DNA from: Nitrosomonas sp.
Lineage (GTDB): Bacteria > Pseudomonadota > Gammaproteobacteria > Burkholderiales > Nitrosomonadaceae
NCBI RefSeq assembly: GCF_019635155.1
Contig: NZ_JAHBZY010000001.1
Coordinates: forward strand, 62,001 to 126,000
DNA length: 64,000 nucleotides
Reading direction: 5' to 3'
The notes under the pieces are model-generated. The model was not told the DNA's origin, made no database searches, and saw only the letters and a list, made by a program, of their open reading frames with translations. Below, one piece after another: positions 21,452-30,734 of the stretch (position 1 is the stretch's first letter; every line of letters starts with the position of its first letter). Position numbers and translations under genes: made by a program.

Positions 21452-21847
21452 GTGAACAAAGAAATCATCCTGAAGCGAGTGCAAAACCGCTGGCCCGATC
21501 TGCTGGCGTTGTATGCCTTTGGCAGCCGCATCCAGGGCCTTGCCAGTGCTGAAAGCGATCTGGATCTGGCGGTATTGGTGCCTGGTTATGCCGACCCTCT
21601 GCTGATGTTCGATCTGGCGGGAGAATTAGCCGACGATGCGGGCTGTGCGGTGGACTTACTCGATCTGCGGGCGGCATCGACGGTCATGCAATACCAAATT
21701 ATCACCACGGGCGAGCGCTGGTGGCAAAAAGATGGTCAGGCGGCGCTTTATGAAGTGGCCATTCTGAGCGAAAAGACCGCGCTGGATGAGGCCCGCAATG
21801 CACTGATCGATGACATTCAGCACCGGGGGAGCGTGTATGGCCGATGA
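21452..21847 (+). CDS. mntA: MntA-type nucleotidyltransferase antitoxin
   Basis: A GTG start at 21452 preceded by GGAGG gives a 132-residue protein. The minimal nucleotidyltransferase motif GSRIQG...ESDLDL is clear. In the MntA-HepT (type VII) toxin-antitoxin system, MntA AMPylates a tyrosine of HepT and inactivates it. It overlaps hepT by 11 nt, so the genes are translationally coupled. The longer frame from 21344 overlaps rapA and lacks family similarity, so it was not used. Confidence 0.9.
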   Translation: MNKEIILKRVQNRWPDLLALYAFGSRIQGLASAESDLDLAVLVPGYADPLLMFDLAGELADDAGCAVDLLDLRAASTVMQYQIITTGERWWQKDGQAALYEVAILSEKTALDEARNALIDDIQHRGSVYGR

Positions 21848-22271
21848 TGTCTTGCTCAACAAGACTGCCACCATTGAACGTTGCGTGCTGCGCGCCCGCG
21901 AGGAATACGAGGCTGATCCCGCCACATTTGCCGGGAATCCCACAAGGCAGGATGCCACTATTCTGAACATTCAACGCGCCTGCGAAGCGGCGCTGGATAT
22001 GGGGCAGCACTTGATCCGGCGTGAACGGCTGGGTATTCCGCAAAGTGCGCGTGATGTGTTTACGCTGCTGGCGCAAGCAGGCTGGATTGATCTGGTCTTG
22101 GCAGAAAAACTCAAGCGCATGGTAGGGTTTCGCAACATTGCGATGCATGATTATCAGGCGCTGCAATTATCCATCACTGTAGCGGTGATAGAAAACCATC
22201 TGGACGAATTCCTGCAATATAGCAAAGCGGTGTTGCTCAAGGATGCGGAGAGCTCCCGTCGGCAAGAATGA
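21837..22271 (+). CDS. hepT: HepT toxin (HEPN ribonuclease)
   Basis: A 144-residue HEPN protein starting at the ATG at 21837 (GGGGAGC upstream). It carries the RNIAMHDY motif (R-x4-H-x-Y) that gives RNase activity and the tyrosine AMPylated by MntA. The last part (VLLKDAESSRRQE) lies inside a sequence repeated at 26242-26348. Confidence 0.92.
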   Translation: MADDVLLNKTATIERCVLRAREEYEADPATFAGNPTRQDATILNIQRACEAALDMGQHLIRRERLGIPQSARDVFTLLAQAGWIDLVLAEKLKRMVGFRNIAMHDYQALQLSITVAVIENHLDEFLQYSKAVLLKDAESSRRQE

Positions 22272-22328
22272 GATAGCAATGCGGCGCTGACGGAATCGAG
22301 TTGGCGGTGAGTCGGTGCAGGTGTTTTT
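22222..22328 (+). repeat. Direct repeat left copy (hepT tail), flanks Hachiman operon
   Basis: Collinear without gaps with 26242-26348 at a constant 4020-nt offset; shared blocks include GATAGCAATGCGGCGCTGAC and GGAATCG. This copy holds the functional hepT 3' end. Confidence 0.88.
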
Positions 22329-22440
22329 CAGAATGATCTCAATCGCTGGCGATGTATCCAGTGGTGGCAGGTTGTTGGCGATCTTGATCGTTTTCACGTG
22401 GTATTCGGCGTCGATGAGCTGAGATGCCATCCATGAGCTG

Positions 22441-22735
22441 TTAGCCGTAGCGAATAACAAGCCAGCGCGCAAGCCCCGCAATTCATCGCCCAGCGGCAAG
22501 CGCAAACGATGAACCAGATCTTTGTCGATTACTTTAGGCAGCACAAGAATGAAATTGCCGCACTGGATTTTTCTACCAACAATACTGCACAGCGCTGCAC
22601 GCTCACTCTGAAGATGATCGAAGCGTTGCGCGAGCACTTGACCAAGAGCCGCCGCTGTTGCTGACTACCAAACGCTTGTGGAGTACCTACGCCCGCATGC
22701 GGACGGGGCAAGTGAAAGGCGCAATTGCAATTTAA
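22441..22735 (+). pseudogene. Scar of degraded fragments: rapA-like piece and restriction-enzyme C-terminus
   Basis: Positions 22445-22505 resemble the rapA 3' region near 21118-21175 (shared AACAAGCCAGCGCGCAAGC). From 22511 a short frame reads MNQIFVDYFRQHKNEIAALD and, after a frameshift near 22660, TKRLWSTYARMRTGQVKGA. The latter resembles the C-terminal region of type I restriction HsdR subunits. No intact gene is present in 22272-22879. Confidence 0.45.
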
Positions 22736-22879
22736 GCCCGTTATTTTCTACAAAGCAGTGGTAGTTTCCTGGCTATATTCAGGATGCGCTCATTTTTATG
22801 TTATAAATTGGTAATGCCAATAGATTTTTTCTAGTATTCTCCTTCTAGCTGTGTGTGACCTAACAATAAGGGAGCAAAA

Positions 22880-23185
22880 ATGGCAAGACGAAAACCAGTG
22901 GTTCTTGAAACCATAAGCTTTGACAATCAAAGCCTAGCCCATACTTTTTTCCAGGAAATGCTTCAACGCTATGTACCAGGAGAGTTGGTTTCACCTGAAG
23001 ACACAATTCATCTTGCTGAACTGTTTAAGAGGCACCCGAGTTATCCGGCAAAGGTTGGACCTGGCGTCAATTATTTCGAAGTCATGCCGGAGAAGTTTGG
23101 TTCTCAATGCTTTTGCGCGGTATTGAAGGATGGAACCAAGGAAGGTTTTTCCTACAAGAAGTGCGTGACGCAAAAAGGTAACTGA
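22880..23185 (+). CDS. DCL/DUF3223 family protein, first gene of Hachiman operon
   Basis: A 101-residue protein starting after AAGGGAGC. It has the DUF3223 (DCL-domain) pattern: FFQEMLQRY (23-31), LFKRHPSYPAKVGPGVNYFE (48-67) and FSYKKCV near the end. The family is known from a plant plastid rRNA-processing protein (DCL) and many uncharacterised bacterial proteins; the biochemical role here is unknown. Only 12 nt separate it from hamA, which suggests cotranscription and a possible accessory role in defence. It has no signal peptide or membrane segment. Confidence 0.8.
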   Translation: MARRKPVVLETISFDNQSLAHTFFQEMLQRYVPGELVSPEDTIHLAELFKRHPSYPAKVGPGVNYFEVMPEKFGSQCFCAVLKDGTKEGFSYKKCVTQKGN

Positions 23186-23197
23186 TCCTTTGATTGG

Positions 23198-24124
23198 ATG
23201 AACTCCATGGATTTCGAAATTCTTATCAATGACGACTACATCAATTTGGTTCAGAACACAGAGCTCACTCCTGTCGATAACAAGACCGTTCTTAGTCTGG
23301 TTAACGATTTTGAGGATGAGAAGTGGCGACGTGAAAAATTCGAGAATTTCGTCTGGGACAACATAGCCTTGACCGCATTATCGGCACAAGAGCGGGAAAA
23401 ATTGGCAGGCAAGAGTGCATCGACTCTACGGGCAGCAGCAAAAAATTTGCGGCTAACCGACAAGGAGGGTGATAAAGGGAAAGGGAGTGAACTTGCCGAA
23501 ATTGTGCTCTATGGAATCATGCATCACCACTACAAGGCGTTACCCGTCGTCCCCAAGATTTTCTGCAAGCAAAACGCGCAAGACAATGCCAAGGGGGCTG
23601 ACAGCGTTCATATCGTCTTGGAGGGCGATGACGCTTTTTCGCTTTGGTTCGGAGAGGCGAAGTTCTACAACAGCATTGAAAACGCAAGACTGTCATCCAT
23701 CGTCGAATCTGTCGAAAATTCGCTGGTAACCGAGAAGCTGAAAAAAGAAAACAGCATCATCACCAACACGGCAGATGTTGATCAACTTGTCGAAAACAAG
23801 AATTTGGCTGCCAAGATCAAGCTTGCTTTGTCGCCCGATAACTCGATAGACAATATCAAGTCGATCCTTCATATCCCCATCCTGCTTTTGCATCAGTGCT
23901 CTGTTACGGCTGAAACCAAGGAGATGAATGACGGATATAGGGAGAGGATTCGAGAGCACCATCTTGACCGTGCAACTGCCTATTTCAAGAAGCAAATCGA
24001 AGAGCTATCCGACAAGGTTGCTATGTATTCATCAATCAAATTCCACATCATTCTGTTTCCTGTTCCTGGCAGGAAAGAACTGATTGATCGGTTCTCGAGC
24101 GCGGTAGCGCATCACAAGGCGTAA
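23198..24124 (+). CDS. hamA: Hachiman defence nuclease HamA (DUF1837)
   Basis: A 308-residue DUF1837 protein. It shows GSELAEIVLYGIM (96-108) and GADSVHIV...WFGEAKFY, giving a PD-(D/E)xK-like set Asp135, Glu153, Lys155. In Hachiman systems HamA is the nuclease effector held by the HamB helicase. The start may instead be the ATG three codons later; no strong ribosome site is seen. hamB follows after 6 nt. Confidence 0.93.
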   Translation: MNSMDFEILINDDYINLVQNTELTPVDNKTVLSLVNDFEDEKWRREKFENFVWDNIALTALSAQEREKLAGKSASTLRAAAKNLRLTDKEGDKGKGSELAEIVLYGIMHHHYKALPVVPKIFCKQNAQDNAKGADSVHIVLEGDDAFSLWFGEAKFYNSIENARLSSIVESVENSLVTEKLKKENSIITNTADVDQLVENKNLAAKIKLALSPDNSIDNIKSILHIPILLLHQCSVTAETKEMNDGYRERIREHHLDRATAYFKKQIEELSDKVAMYSSIKFHIILFPVPGRKELIDRFSSAVAHHKA

Positions 24125-24130
24125 CGAGCG

Positions 24131-26224
24131 ATGGATATTTTCGAGGAATGCGCAGCCATCAATGAATTACTTCAAACTGATGATGGAGTTGAGGCGAGAA
24201 ACCGGCTGATTCGTCTGCTCGATAGCCTTGGCAGAGAAAATCAAGCCTACAACCCGCTACTGAACCACCTGATTCGAGAGTCAGGGCTGTATCCCTACCT
24301 CGAACCCGAAACATCGAGTTGGCAAGATCGGTTCGTTTACGAGTCTTTCAAGGTGGACATTGGGCAGGATGAGCCTGTAACGCTTCACAGTGAACAGTCA
24401 TTAGTCTTGAAACACCTTTTGGATGGCGACGATCTTGCAGTCAGCGCACCGACGAGCTTTGGCAAAAGCTTGATCATTGATGCTTACATCGCAATCAAAA
24501 AACCTACGAACGTCCTGATTTTGGTTCCTACCATTGCGTTGACCGATGAGACCAGACGTAGGTTGAACAAGAAGTTTTCTGGCGAATACAAGATTGTGAC
24601 GACATCGGAAGTCGAACTCGGCGAAAGGAACATTCTCATCTTCCCGCAGGAAAGGGCGATTCACTATTGCGACAAGCTTGAACAATTGGATTTGCTCGTC
24701 GTCGACGAGTTTTACAAGGCGAGCCAAGCGTTCGATAAAGAGAGGTCACCAGCCCTCTTGAAAGCAATGCTCAAGCTGGGCGAAAAGGCTGCGCAGAAAT
24801 ATTACTTGGCACCGAATATTGCGGACTTGAACGACAATCCGTTCACAAAGGGCATGACTTTCCTACGCATGGATTTCAACACGGTGTTCCTTGAAAAGCA
24901 TGAGGAGTACAAGGACATCAACAAGAACGTACAGAAGAAAAATGATGCACTCCTAAGGATATTAGGAAAGCAAGAAACCAAGTCCCTGATTTACGCTGGA
25001 ACCTATTCTGGTGTTGATAGTGTTACGACCCTACTAGTCGATAACGCTGACAAGGAGAATAGTGCGCTGCTATCCGGCTTTTCCGCGTGGCTTGCGATGA
25101 ACTACCATCCGAACTGGAAGCTGACCAATTTGGTGAAGAGAGGCGTCGGCATCCATACCGGTCAGCTTCATCGCTCCCTAAGTCAGATACAGGTTCGACT
25201 CTTTGAGGAGGAGAAAGGCGGGCTGCAAACGCTAGTTTCAACTTCATCCATCATTGAAGGGGTGAATACATCGGCTGAAAACGTCATTGTATGGAGCAAC
25301 AAGAAGGGGAAACTGAAACTCGACGACTTCACCTATCGCAACATCATCGGACGGGGTGGGCGGATGTTCAGGCATTTTGTCGGCAATATTTACATTCTCG
25401 AAGAGCCCCCAATTCCTGCTGAAACTCAACTTGAATTGATGTTCCCTGACGAGTTGCTTGCTGATGTGGACGATGAGAAATACAAGCAGGAACTCACCAA
25501 GGAACAATTGGCAAAGCTCTTGCACTACAAGGAGGAGATGTCGCAGCTAATGGGGCAAGAGTCATTTGAGCGCCTGAGAAATGAAGGGATGCTGATTTCC
25601 AGCGACACAGAATTGATTGCCACGATAGCTTTTGCGATTAAAAAAAATCCAAGATTGGTAAGAGGACTTGCCAACCTATATGCGCCAACAAACGACTATT
25701 GGGTTTGGACACTCTGTAATGTTCTAAAGTTGGTTCCTGGTGGGTGGGATGCCCCTTACGCGAAATTTGCAGAGTTCGTGCGAGCCTTGTCTAGCAATTG
25801 GAACCTTACAATCCCGGAGCTTTTGGATCAGCTATCCGAGCAAGATGTTACGATCGATGAGTTTTTCAAGATGGAGCGTAATGCAACGTTTAAATTGACT
25901 GCGTTGCTGAACGACGTCAATGTCATCCAGAAGGAAATCGTACCCGTGCACAAGATAGACATCTCTCCGTTCATCGCCAAGCTGTCGAAGGCATTCCTGC
26001 CGTCATGCGTTATGGAGCTTGAAGAGTACGGATTACCTCGAATGCTGGCTAAACGGATCACTGCATCCGGCCTTATCAATTTCGAAGATGAAAAACTTGA
26101 CCTTCATTCTGCAATCAAGCTGTTGCGCGAATTGAAGCCCGAAATTTTTGCAAAAACCGAAGGACTTGATGATTTTGACCGCTATGTCCTAGATTATTTT
26201 TATGAAGGTATTGCAATCCAGTAG
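24131..26224 (+). CDS. hamB: Hachiman helicase HamB
   Basis: A 697-residue superfamily 2 helicase. Walker A is APTSFGKS (106-113), motif II is DEFY (192-195) rather than DEAD/DEAH, and motif VI is RNIIGRGGR near 403-411. Length, N-terminal region and partner match HamB, which senses DNA and controls HamA. Base composition is lower in GC than the flanking rapA gene, consistent with transfer. Confidence 0.93.
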   Translation: MDIFEECAAINELLQTDDGVEARNRLIRLLDSLGRENQAYNPLLNHLIRESGLYPYLEPETSSWQDRFVYESFKVDIGQDEPVTLHSEQSLVLKHLLDGDDLAVSAPTSFGKSLIIDAYIAIKKPTNVLILVPTIALTDETRRRLNKKFSGEYKIVTTSEVELGERNILIFPQERAIHYCDKLEQLDLLVVDEFYKASQAFDKERSPALLKAMLKLGEKAAQKYYLAPNIADLNDNPFTKGMTFLRMDFNTVFLEKHEEYKDINKNVQKKNDALLRILGKQETKSLIYAGTYSGVDSVTTLLVDNADKENSALLSGFSAWLAMNYHPNWKLTNLVKRGVGIHTGQLHRSLSQIQVRLFEEEKGGLQTLVSTSSIIEGVNTSAENVIVWSNKKGKLKLDDFTYRNIIGRGGRMFRHFVGNIYILEEPPIPAETQLELMFPDELLADVDDEKYKQELTKEQLAKLLHYKEEMSQLMGQESFERLRNEGMLISSDTELIATIAFAIKKNPRLVRGLANLYAPTNDYWVWTLCNVLKLVPGGWDAPYAKFAEFVRALSSNWNLTIPELLDQLSEQDVTIDEFFKMERNATFKLTALLNDVNVIQKEIVPVHKIDISPFIAKLSKAFLPSCVMELEEYGLPRMLAKRITASGLINFEDEKLDLHSAIKLLRELKPEIFAKTEGLDDFDRYVLDYFYEGIAIQ

Positions 26225-26241
26225 TCGAATGCTGAGCACCA

Positions 26242-26348
26242 GAAAAGCCTTGCTGCTCAAGGATGCGGTGCACTCCCGGTAGCAAAAATTAGATAGCAAT
26301 GCGGCGCTGACGGAATCGGATTGACGGTGAGTCAATGCAGGTGTTTCT
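26242..26348 (+). repeat. Direct repeat right copy (decayed hepT tail)
   Basis: Matches 22222-22328 at roughly 80-85% by eye, without gaps. It contains a non-functional copy of the last hepT codons (CTGCTCAAGGATGCGG) with no hepT body before it. Confidence 0.88.
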
Positions 26349-26424
26349 ATAGAGTTTCTTGTAGTACTGAACAAGAGGAGGGACAAATGAACGGCAATTA
26401 CGATACCCTCCTTCCGTCGCTAAT

Positions 26425-26529
26425 CCGGTGATCCAGGCAGGTCGCAACGAAGCTCATACACGGACTGAACTCATCGACTCGCAGCTCGCGCCCGCTGGCT
26501 GGTACAGTGAATTGCAATCGTTGTCGTAA
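26425..26529 (+). pseudogene. Remnant of type I restriction subunit R N-terminus
   Basis: The frame NEAHTRTELIDSQLAPAGW resembles the first residues of HsdR-like restriction subunits. It ends within a few codons at TAA (26527-26529), just before rhuM. RhuM genes commonly sit inside type I restriction loci. Confidence 0.5.
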
Positions 26530-26562
26530 CCGATATTGCGCAGATTATATTGGGGAGAGCAT

Positions 26563-27660
26563 ATGGCTAAGAAACAAACTCCGAATGAGAAGCAACCTAT
26601 TGCGATAACAGAAGGTGCCGAAGCTCCTTTTCTGCTTTATTCCGGCGATGATGAAAAAGTACATGTGCGAGTGCTCATCCACGCTGAATCTCTTTGGTTG
26701 ACCCAGCGCCTTATGGCCGATTTGTTCCAGACTAGCGCGGACAATATCAACTTACACCTTAAGAATATATTTGCTGAGGGCGAGCTGGAGGAATCGGCAA
26801 CTACCGAGGATTTCTCGGTAGTTCAGAATGAGGGCGGGCGGGCTGTCCGGCGCACGCTCAAACACTACAGCCTTGACGCCATTATTGCCGTTGGCTATCG
26901 TGTGAGCTCCAAGCGCGCTACCCAGTTTCGCATCTGGGCAACCCAGATCCTCAAAGAATATATTCGTAAAGGCTTTGTGCTGGATGATGAGCGGTTAAAG
27001 CAGGGAAAGCGAGTTTTCGGCGAAGATTATTTCCAAGAATTGCTCGAGCGGGTCCGCTCTATCCGGGCCAGCGAGCGGCGTATCTATCAGCAAATCACTG
27101 ACATCTTTGCCGAATGCAGTATTGATTACGATCCAAAATCGGACATCACGCAAAACTTCTATGCCATGGTGCAAAACAAGTTTCACTACGCCATTACCGG
27201 TCAGACTGCAGCCGAGATCATTCTGCAGAAGGCTGATCGCGCTGCTCCTTACATGGGCTTACTTACTTGGAAAAATGCGCCTCATGGCCGTATCCTCGCC
27301 TCAGATGTAACGGTCGCTAAGAACTATTTGACCGAACCGGAAATCAAGCGATTAGAACGTACCATTTCCAGTTTTTTCGACTATATCGAAAACATCATTG
27401 AAAACCGGCTTCAAATGAGCATGGCTGATATGGCGGACAGTGTTGATAAGTTTCTAAGTTTTAATGAATTCGAGGTTCTGAAACATAAAGGCCGTGTGAG
27501 CAAGATGCAAGCTGATCAGAAAGCTTTATCCGAATATGCGGAATTCAACCGGACACAGAACATCGAATCCGATTTTGATCGGATGTTGAAAGCAACCGAA
27601 ACTCTGAGGGATGGAAATCAGAAATCCAGTAGAAGGAAGCCTAATTCAGGGGAAAAATGA
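26563..27660 (+). CDS. rhuM: RhuM family protein
   Basis: A 365-residue protein from the ATG at 26563, chosen because GGGGAGAG sits just upstream. It has the RhuM pattern: VRVLIHAESLWLTQRLMADLF (an HTH-like start), HYSLDAIIAVGYRVSSKRAT, FRIWATQILKEY and a KFHYAITGQTAAEII segment. RhuM proteins are often found in type I restriction loci and defence islands; their function is unknown. It stops 1 nt from the convergent Fic gene. Confidence 0.88.
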   Translation: MAKKQTPNEKQPIAITEGAEAPFLLYSGDDEKVHVRVLIHAESLWLTQRLMADLFQTSADNINLHLKNIFAEGELEESATTEDFSVVQNEGGRAVRRTLKHYSLDAIIAVGYRVSSKRATQFRIWATQILKEYIRKGFVLDDERLKQGKRVFGEDYFQELLERVRSIRASERRIYQQITDIFAECSIDYDPKSDITQNFYAMVQNKFHYAITGQTAAEIILQKADRAAPYMGLLTWKNAPHGRILASDVTVAKNYLTEPEIKRLERTISSFFDYIENIIENRLQMSMADMADSVDKFLSFNEFEVLKHKGRVSKMQADQKALSEYAEFNRTQNIESDFDRMLKATETLRDGNQKSSRRKPNSGEK

Positions 27661-27661
27661 T

Positions 27662-28768
27662 TTATGTATAGGATGTCACAGCATTGTCATCCCGTGTCAG
27701 TAACCGCATCAATTTGGGATGAATGAACAGCTTTTCGCGTCCCACGGTTCTTTCCTCCAGCACGCCGATTTCCACCAGCTGCTTGAGATAGCGCGAGGCG
27801 GCTTGACGTCCGGCGATGTTTTTTTCAACCAGGTTTTGAATCCGGCAGTATGGCAGATCGAAGATCAGATCGACCAGCTCGCGACTGTAGATTTTTGGTG
27901 CTTTCTGCTTCACATAATCAATTGTCAATCCGGAGAGGGCGCGGATCGCGGCGATCTTGGCGGTGGTCCAGAGTGCCGTGTTCTCAATGCCTTGCAGTAT
28001 GAAGCTAATCCACGGTTCCCATGCTTGGTTTCGCGTGACATCGAGCAGCAGGCGGTAATATTCGGTTTTGTTCTTGATGATGTAGCGGCTGAGGTAGAGA
28101 ATCGGCAGCGTCAATAAATCTTCCTGGATCAGAAATAGACTATTCAGCACGCGCCCGGTGCGGCCATTGCCATCGGTGAACGGATGAATCGCCTCGAATT
28201 GATAGTGCCCTGCCGCCATGCGGATTAGCGGATCGATTTCGCGTGCTTCGTGCAGGTAGCGTTCCCAGTTGGCCAATTTGGCGCGCAGCAGGTCTTCCCC
28301 GACGGGTGGTGTATAAATCACTTCACCGGTGGCCTGATTGGCCAGTGCCGTTCCGGGCACGCGCCGCACTTGCATGTCCATGCCTTTGATGCGCGTGCAC
28401 ACTTGTTCCGCGGTGCGGGTGTTCAGCGGATGCTGCTTTAATGCCTGAAACCCTTCCAGCAGCGCACTGCTATAGCGCAGGGCTTCGCGCGTGGCTGGGT
28501 CGGCATACTCGTTTGCGCTTTGAAACTGAAACAGCCGGTCTGTCGTGGTGACGATGTTTTCGATTTCCGAGCTGGCTTGGGCTTCAAGCAGCGGCAGGGC
28601 ATTGATCAACACGCCCTGATTGGGAATGAGTTCAGCGGCTTGTTTCAGTTCTGCCAGTGCTGCGCGGGCCGCGATGCATTGCTTCAGTACCGTGCGCGTT
28701 TCCAGCTCGGCTGCGGGAGGCAACAGCGGTAGGTCGTTGTAAGGTTGATCCGGACGCCAGGCAGTCAT
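27662..28768 (-). CDS. Fic family AMP transferase, class II autoinhibited
   Basis: A 368-residue Fic protein with the full catalytic motif [12 protein letters not shown] and an N-terminal inhibitory motif SSEIEN, which matches [S/T]xxxE[G/N] and marks class II. A winged-helix-like C-terminus ([15 protein letters not shown]) is present. It should transfer AMP or another nucleotide to a protein hydroxyl; the target is unknown. A perfect inverted repeat about 65 nt upstream may be its operator. Confidence 0.93.
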   Translation of the reverse strand: MTAWRPDQPYNDLPLLPPAAELETRTVLKQCIAARAALAELKQAAELIPNQGVLINALPLLEAQASSEIENIVTTTDRLFQFQSANEYADPATREALRYSSALLEGFQALKQHPLNTRTAEQVCTRIKGMDMQVRRVPGTALANQATGEVIYTPPVGEDLLRAKLANWERYLHEAREIDPLIRMAAGHYQFEAIHPFTDGNGRTGRVLNSLFLIQEDLLTLPILYLSRYIIKNKTEYYRLLLDVTRNQAWEPWISFILQGIENTALWTTAKIAAIRALSGLTIDYVKQKAPKIYSRELVDLIFDLPYCRIQNLVEKNIAGRQAASRYLKQLVEIGVLEERTVGREKLFIHPKLMRLLTRDDNAVTSYT

Positions 28769-28833
28769 GGTTTAATTTTTGCATTTTTGCGACACGTCGT
28801 CAGTTTATGTTGTTTGCAGCGACAGGTCAACTC

Positions 28834-28868
28834 AATATGTCGCAAATTTTCATTTTTTGCGACATATT
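28834..28868. promoter_or_regulatory. Inverted repeat upstream of Fic gene, possible operator
   Basis: AATATGTCGCAAA and TTTGCGACATATT are perfect 13-base arms with a 9-nt spacer. A further TTTTTGCGACA half-site lies near 28781, closer to the start. The arrangement suits an autoregulator. Confidence 0.55.
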
Positions 28869-28880
28869 CTTTTGGGAGAG

Positions 28881-29010
28881 CTCTGAAAAAGGTAGCGAGC
28901 GACGAGCAGGCAAGGCGAAATCAGGTGAAAAAGCGCAATTTACAGATAGTAAATGAGCATTTTGAACCTGACTTCAACGCATCATGGCGGAGCGCAGTAG
29001 TTTTTCAGAG
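28881..29010. mobile_element. 130-bp palindromic MITE-like element, copy B
   Basis: The ends are CTCTGAAAAA and TTTTTCAGAG. The interior shares GAAAAAGCGCA, TAAATGAGC, TTTTGA and CGCAG.TAGTTTTTCA with copy A. It carries no gene and ends 5 nt from the ychF stop. Confidence 0.72.
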
Positions 29011-29015
29011 TTTCC

Positions 29016-30107
29016 TTAGACGTTGAAGCGGAAGTGCATCACATCGCCGTCCTTGACGATGTATTCCTTGCCTTCGAGGCGCATTTTGCCGGCTTCCTTG
29101 GTACCTTGTTCGCCATTGTAGGTGATGAAGTCGTCGTAGCTGATGACTTCGGCGCGGATGAAGCCTTTTTCAAAATCGGTGTGGATGACACCGGCTGCTT
29201 GCGGGGCGGTGTCGCCTTTGTGGATGGTCCAGGCGCGGACTTCTTTGACACCGGCGGTGAAGTAGGTTTGCAGTCCGAGCAGTTCATAGCCCGCGCGCAC
29301 CAGGCGGTTGAGGCCGGGTTCTTCGAGGTTCAGGTCGGCTAAGAAGATTTTTTTGTCTTCGTCGGACAGTTCCGCGATTTCCGCTTCAAGCGCGGCGCAG
29401 ATGGCGACGACCGGCGCGCCTTCCTGGGCGGCGTATTCTTGCACGCGGGTGAGCAGCGGGTTGTTTTCAAAGCCGTGATCGTCGACGTTGGCGACGTAAA
29501 TCGCCGGTTTGGCGGTCAATAAGCACAGCGGCTGCAATAAGAGCTTTTGCTCTTTATCCAAGTCCATTGTTCTGGCGGGTTTGCCCTGGTCAAGATGCGC
29601 TTGCACTTTTTCCAGCAAGGCGCACAATTTGATCGCATCCTTATTGCCGGATTTGGCCACCTTGGATTCACGCAGTAATGTTTTTTCCACCGTGGCGAGA
29701 TCGGCCAGCGACAGTTCGGTTTGGATCACTTCGATATCCGAGACCGGATCGACTTTACCGGCGACGTGCACGACGTTGTCATCGTTGAAGCAGCGCACCA
29801 TGTTGACGATGCCGTCGGTTTCGCGGATGTTGGCGAGGAATTTGTTGCCTAATCCTTCACCTTTGGACGCGCCCGCGACCAGTCCGGCGATATCGACGAA
29901 TTCGACGATGGCCGGTTGTATTTTTTGCGGCTTGACGATGTCGCTGAGTTTTTGCAGGCGCGGATCCGGTACTTCGACGATGCCGACATTCGGATCGATG
30001 GTGCAGAATGGATAATTTTCCGCAGCGATGCCCGCTTTGGTCAACGCATTAAACAAGGTGGATTTGCCGACATTGGGTAGGCCTACGATTCCGCATTTCA
30101 GACTCAT
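29016..30107 (-). CDS. ychF: Redox-regulated ATPase YchF
   Basis: A 363-residue Obg-family P-loop protein: [14 protein letters not shown] near the N-terminus, a DIAGLV G3 motif, NVDD in place of NKxD (explaining ATP preference) and a C-terminal TGS domain ending MHFRFNV. It binds ribosomes and affects stress responses. It is the last gene of the conserved prs-rplY-pth-ychF run. Confidence 0.97.
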   Translation of the reverse strand: MSLKCGIVGLPNVGKSTLFNALTKAGIAAENYPFCTIDPNVGIVEVPDPRLQKLSDIVKPQKIQPAIVEFVDIAGLVAGASKGEGLGNKFLANIRETDGIVNMVRCFNDDNVVHVAGKVDPVSDIEVIQTELSLADLATVEKTLLRESKVAKSGNKDAIKLCALLEKVQAHLDQGKPARTMDLDKEQKLLLQPLCLLTAKPAIYVANVDDHGFENNPLLTRVQEYAAQEGAPVVAICAALEAEIAELSDEDKKIFLADLNLEEPGLNRLVRAGYELLGLQTYFTAGVKEVRAWTIHKGDTAPQAAGVIHTDFEKGFIRAEVISYDDFITYNGEQGTKEAGKMRLEGKEYIVKDGDVMHFRFNV

Positions 30108-30164
30108 GACCGGTTTCTCATTAAAAAGGGTTAAATAACAACATTATGAAATTTCTACTGGAAT

Positions 30165-30734
30165 TTACGCTTTGGTATGCAGTTTCAGCATCGCCGCTTC
30201 GCATGCGCCTTGTGCGATGAGCGGCCAGACTTCCAGACTACGGGCAATGGCTTCGTCGATCAGCGGTGCTTCTTCTTTTCGTGGGGGGTGTAACACATAA
30301 CCGACTACCGCATTACGATCACCCGGATGACCGATGCCGATTCTTAGCCGCCAGAAATCCTGGGTACCCAATTTGGCTGCGATATCCTTGAGGCCGTTGT
30401 GTCCGCCCAAACCACCGCCCTTTTTCAGCTTGGCGATGCCGGGCGGCAGATCCAGCTCGTCATGCACCACGATGATTTCATCCGGCAGGATTTTATAGAA
30501 CTGGCACAGTGTTGCGACCGCTTGCCCGCTGCGGTTCATGAACGTTTGTGGTTCCAATAGCCATACATCGATGTCTTTTTGGCGGATTTGCGCGCATAAG
30601 CCATGAAAGCGCGTCTCCAGCCTGAGTGAAGCTTGCAGCTTGTGCGCCAGCCGATCGACCCAGTCGAAACCCGCGTTATGCCGGGTGCCGTCATATTCTC
30701 TGCCGGGATTGCCCAATCCAACGATGAGTTTCAT
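30165..30734 (-). CDS. pth: Peptidyl-tRNA hydrolase
   Basis: A 189-residue Pth with GLGNPG at the N-terminus, the catalytic histidine in TRHNAGF (residue 19) and [10 protein letters not shown]. It releases peptides from stalled peptidyl-tRNAs. It sits between rplY and ychF, the usual betaproteobacterial order. About 150 nt of AT-rich spacer separates it from rplY. Confidence 0.97.
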   Translation of the reverse strand: MKLIVGLGNPGREYDGTRHNAGFDWVDRLAHKLQASLRLETRFHGLCAQIRQKDIDVWLLEPQTFMNRSGQAVATLCQFYKILPDEIIVVHDELDLPPGIAKLKKGGGLGGHNGLKDIAAKLGTQDFWRLRIGIGHPGDRNAVVGYVLHPPRKEEAPLIDEAIARSLEVWPLIAQGACEAAMLKLHTKA

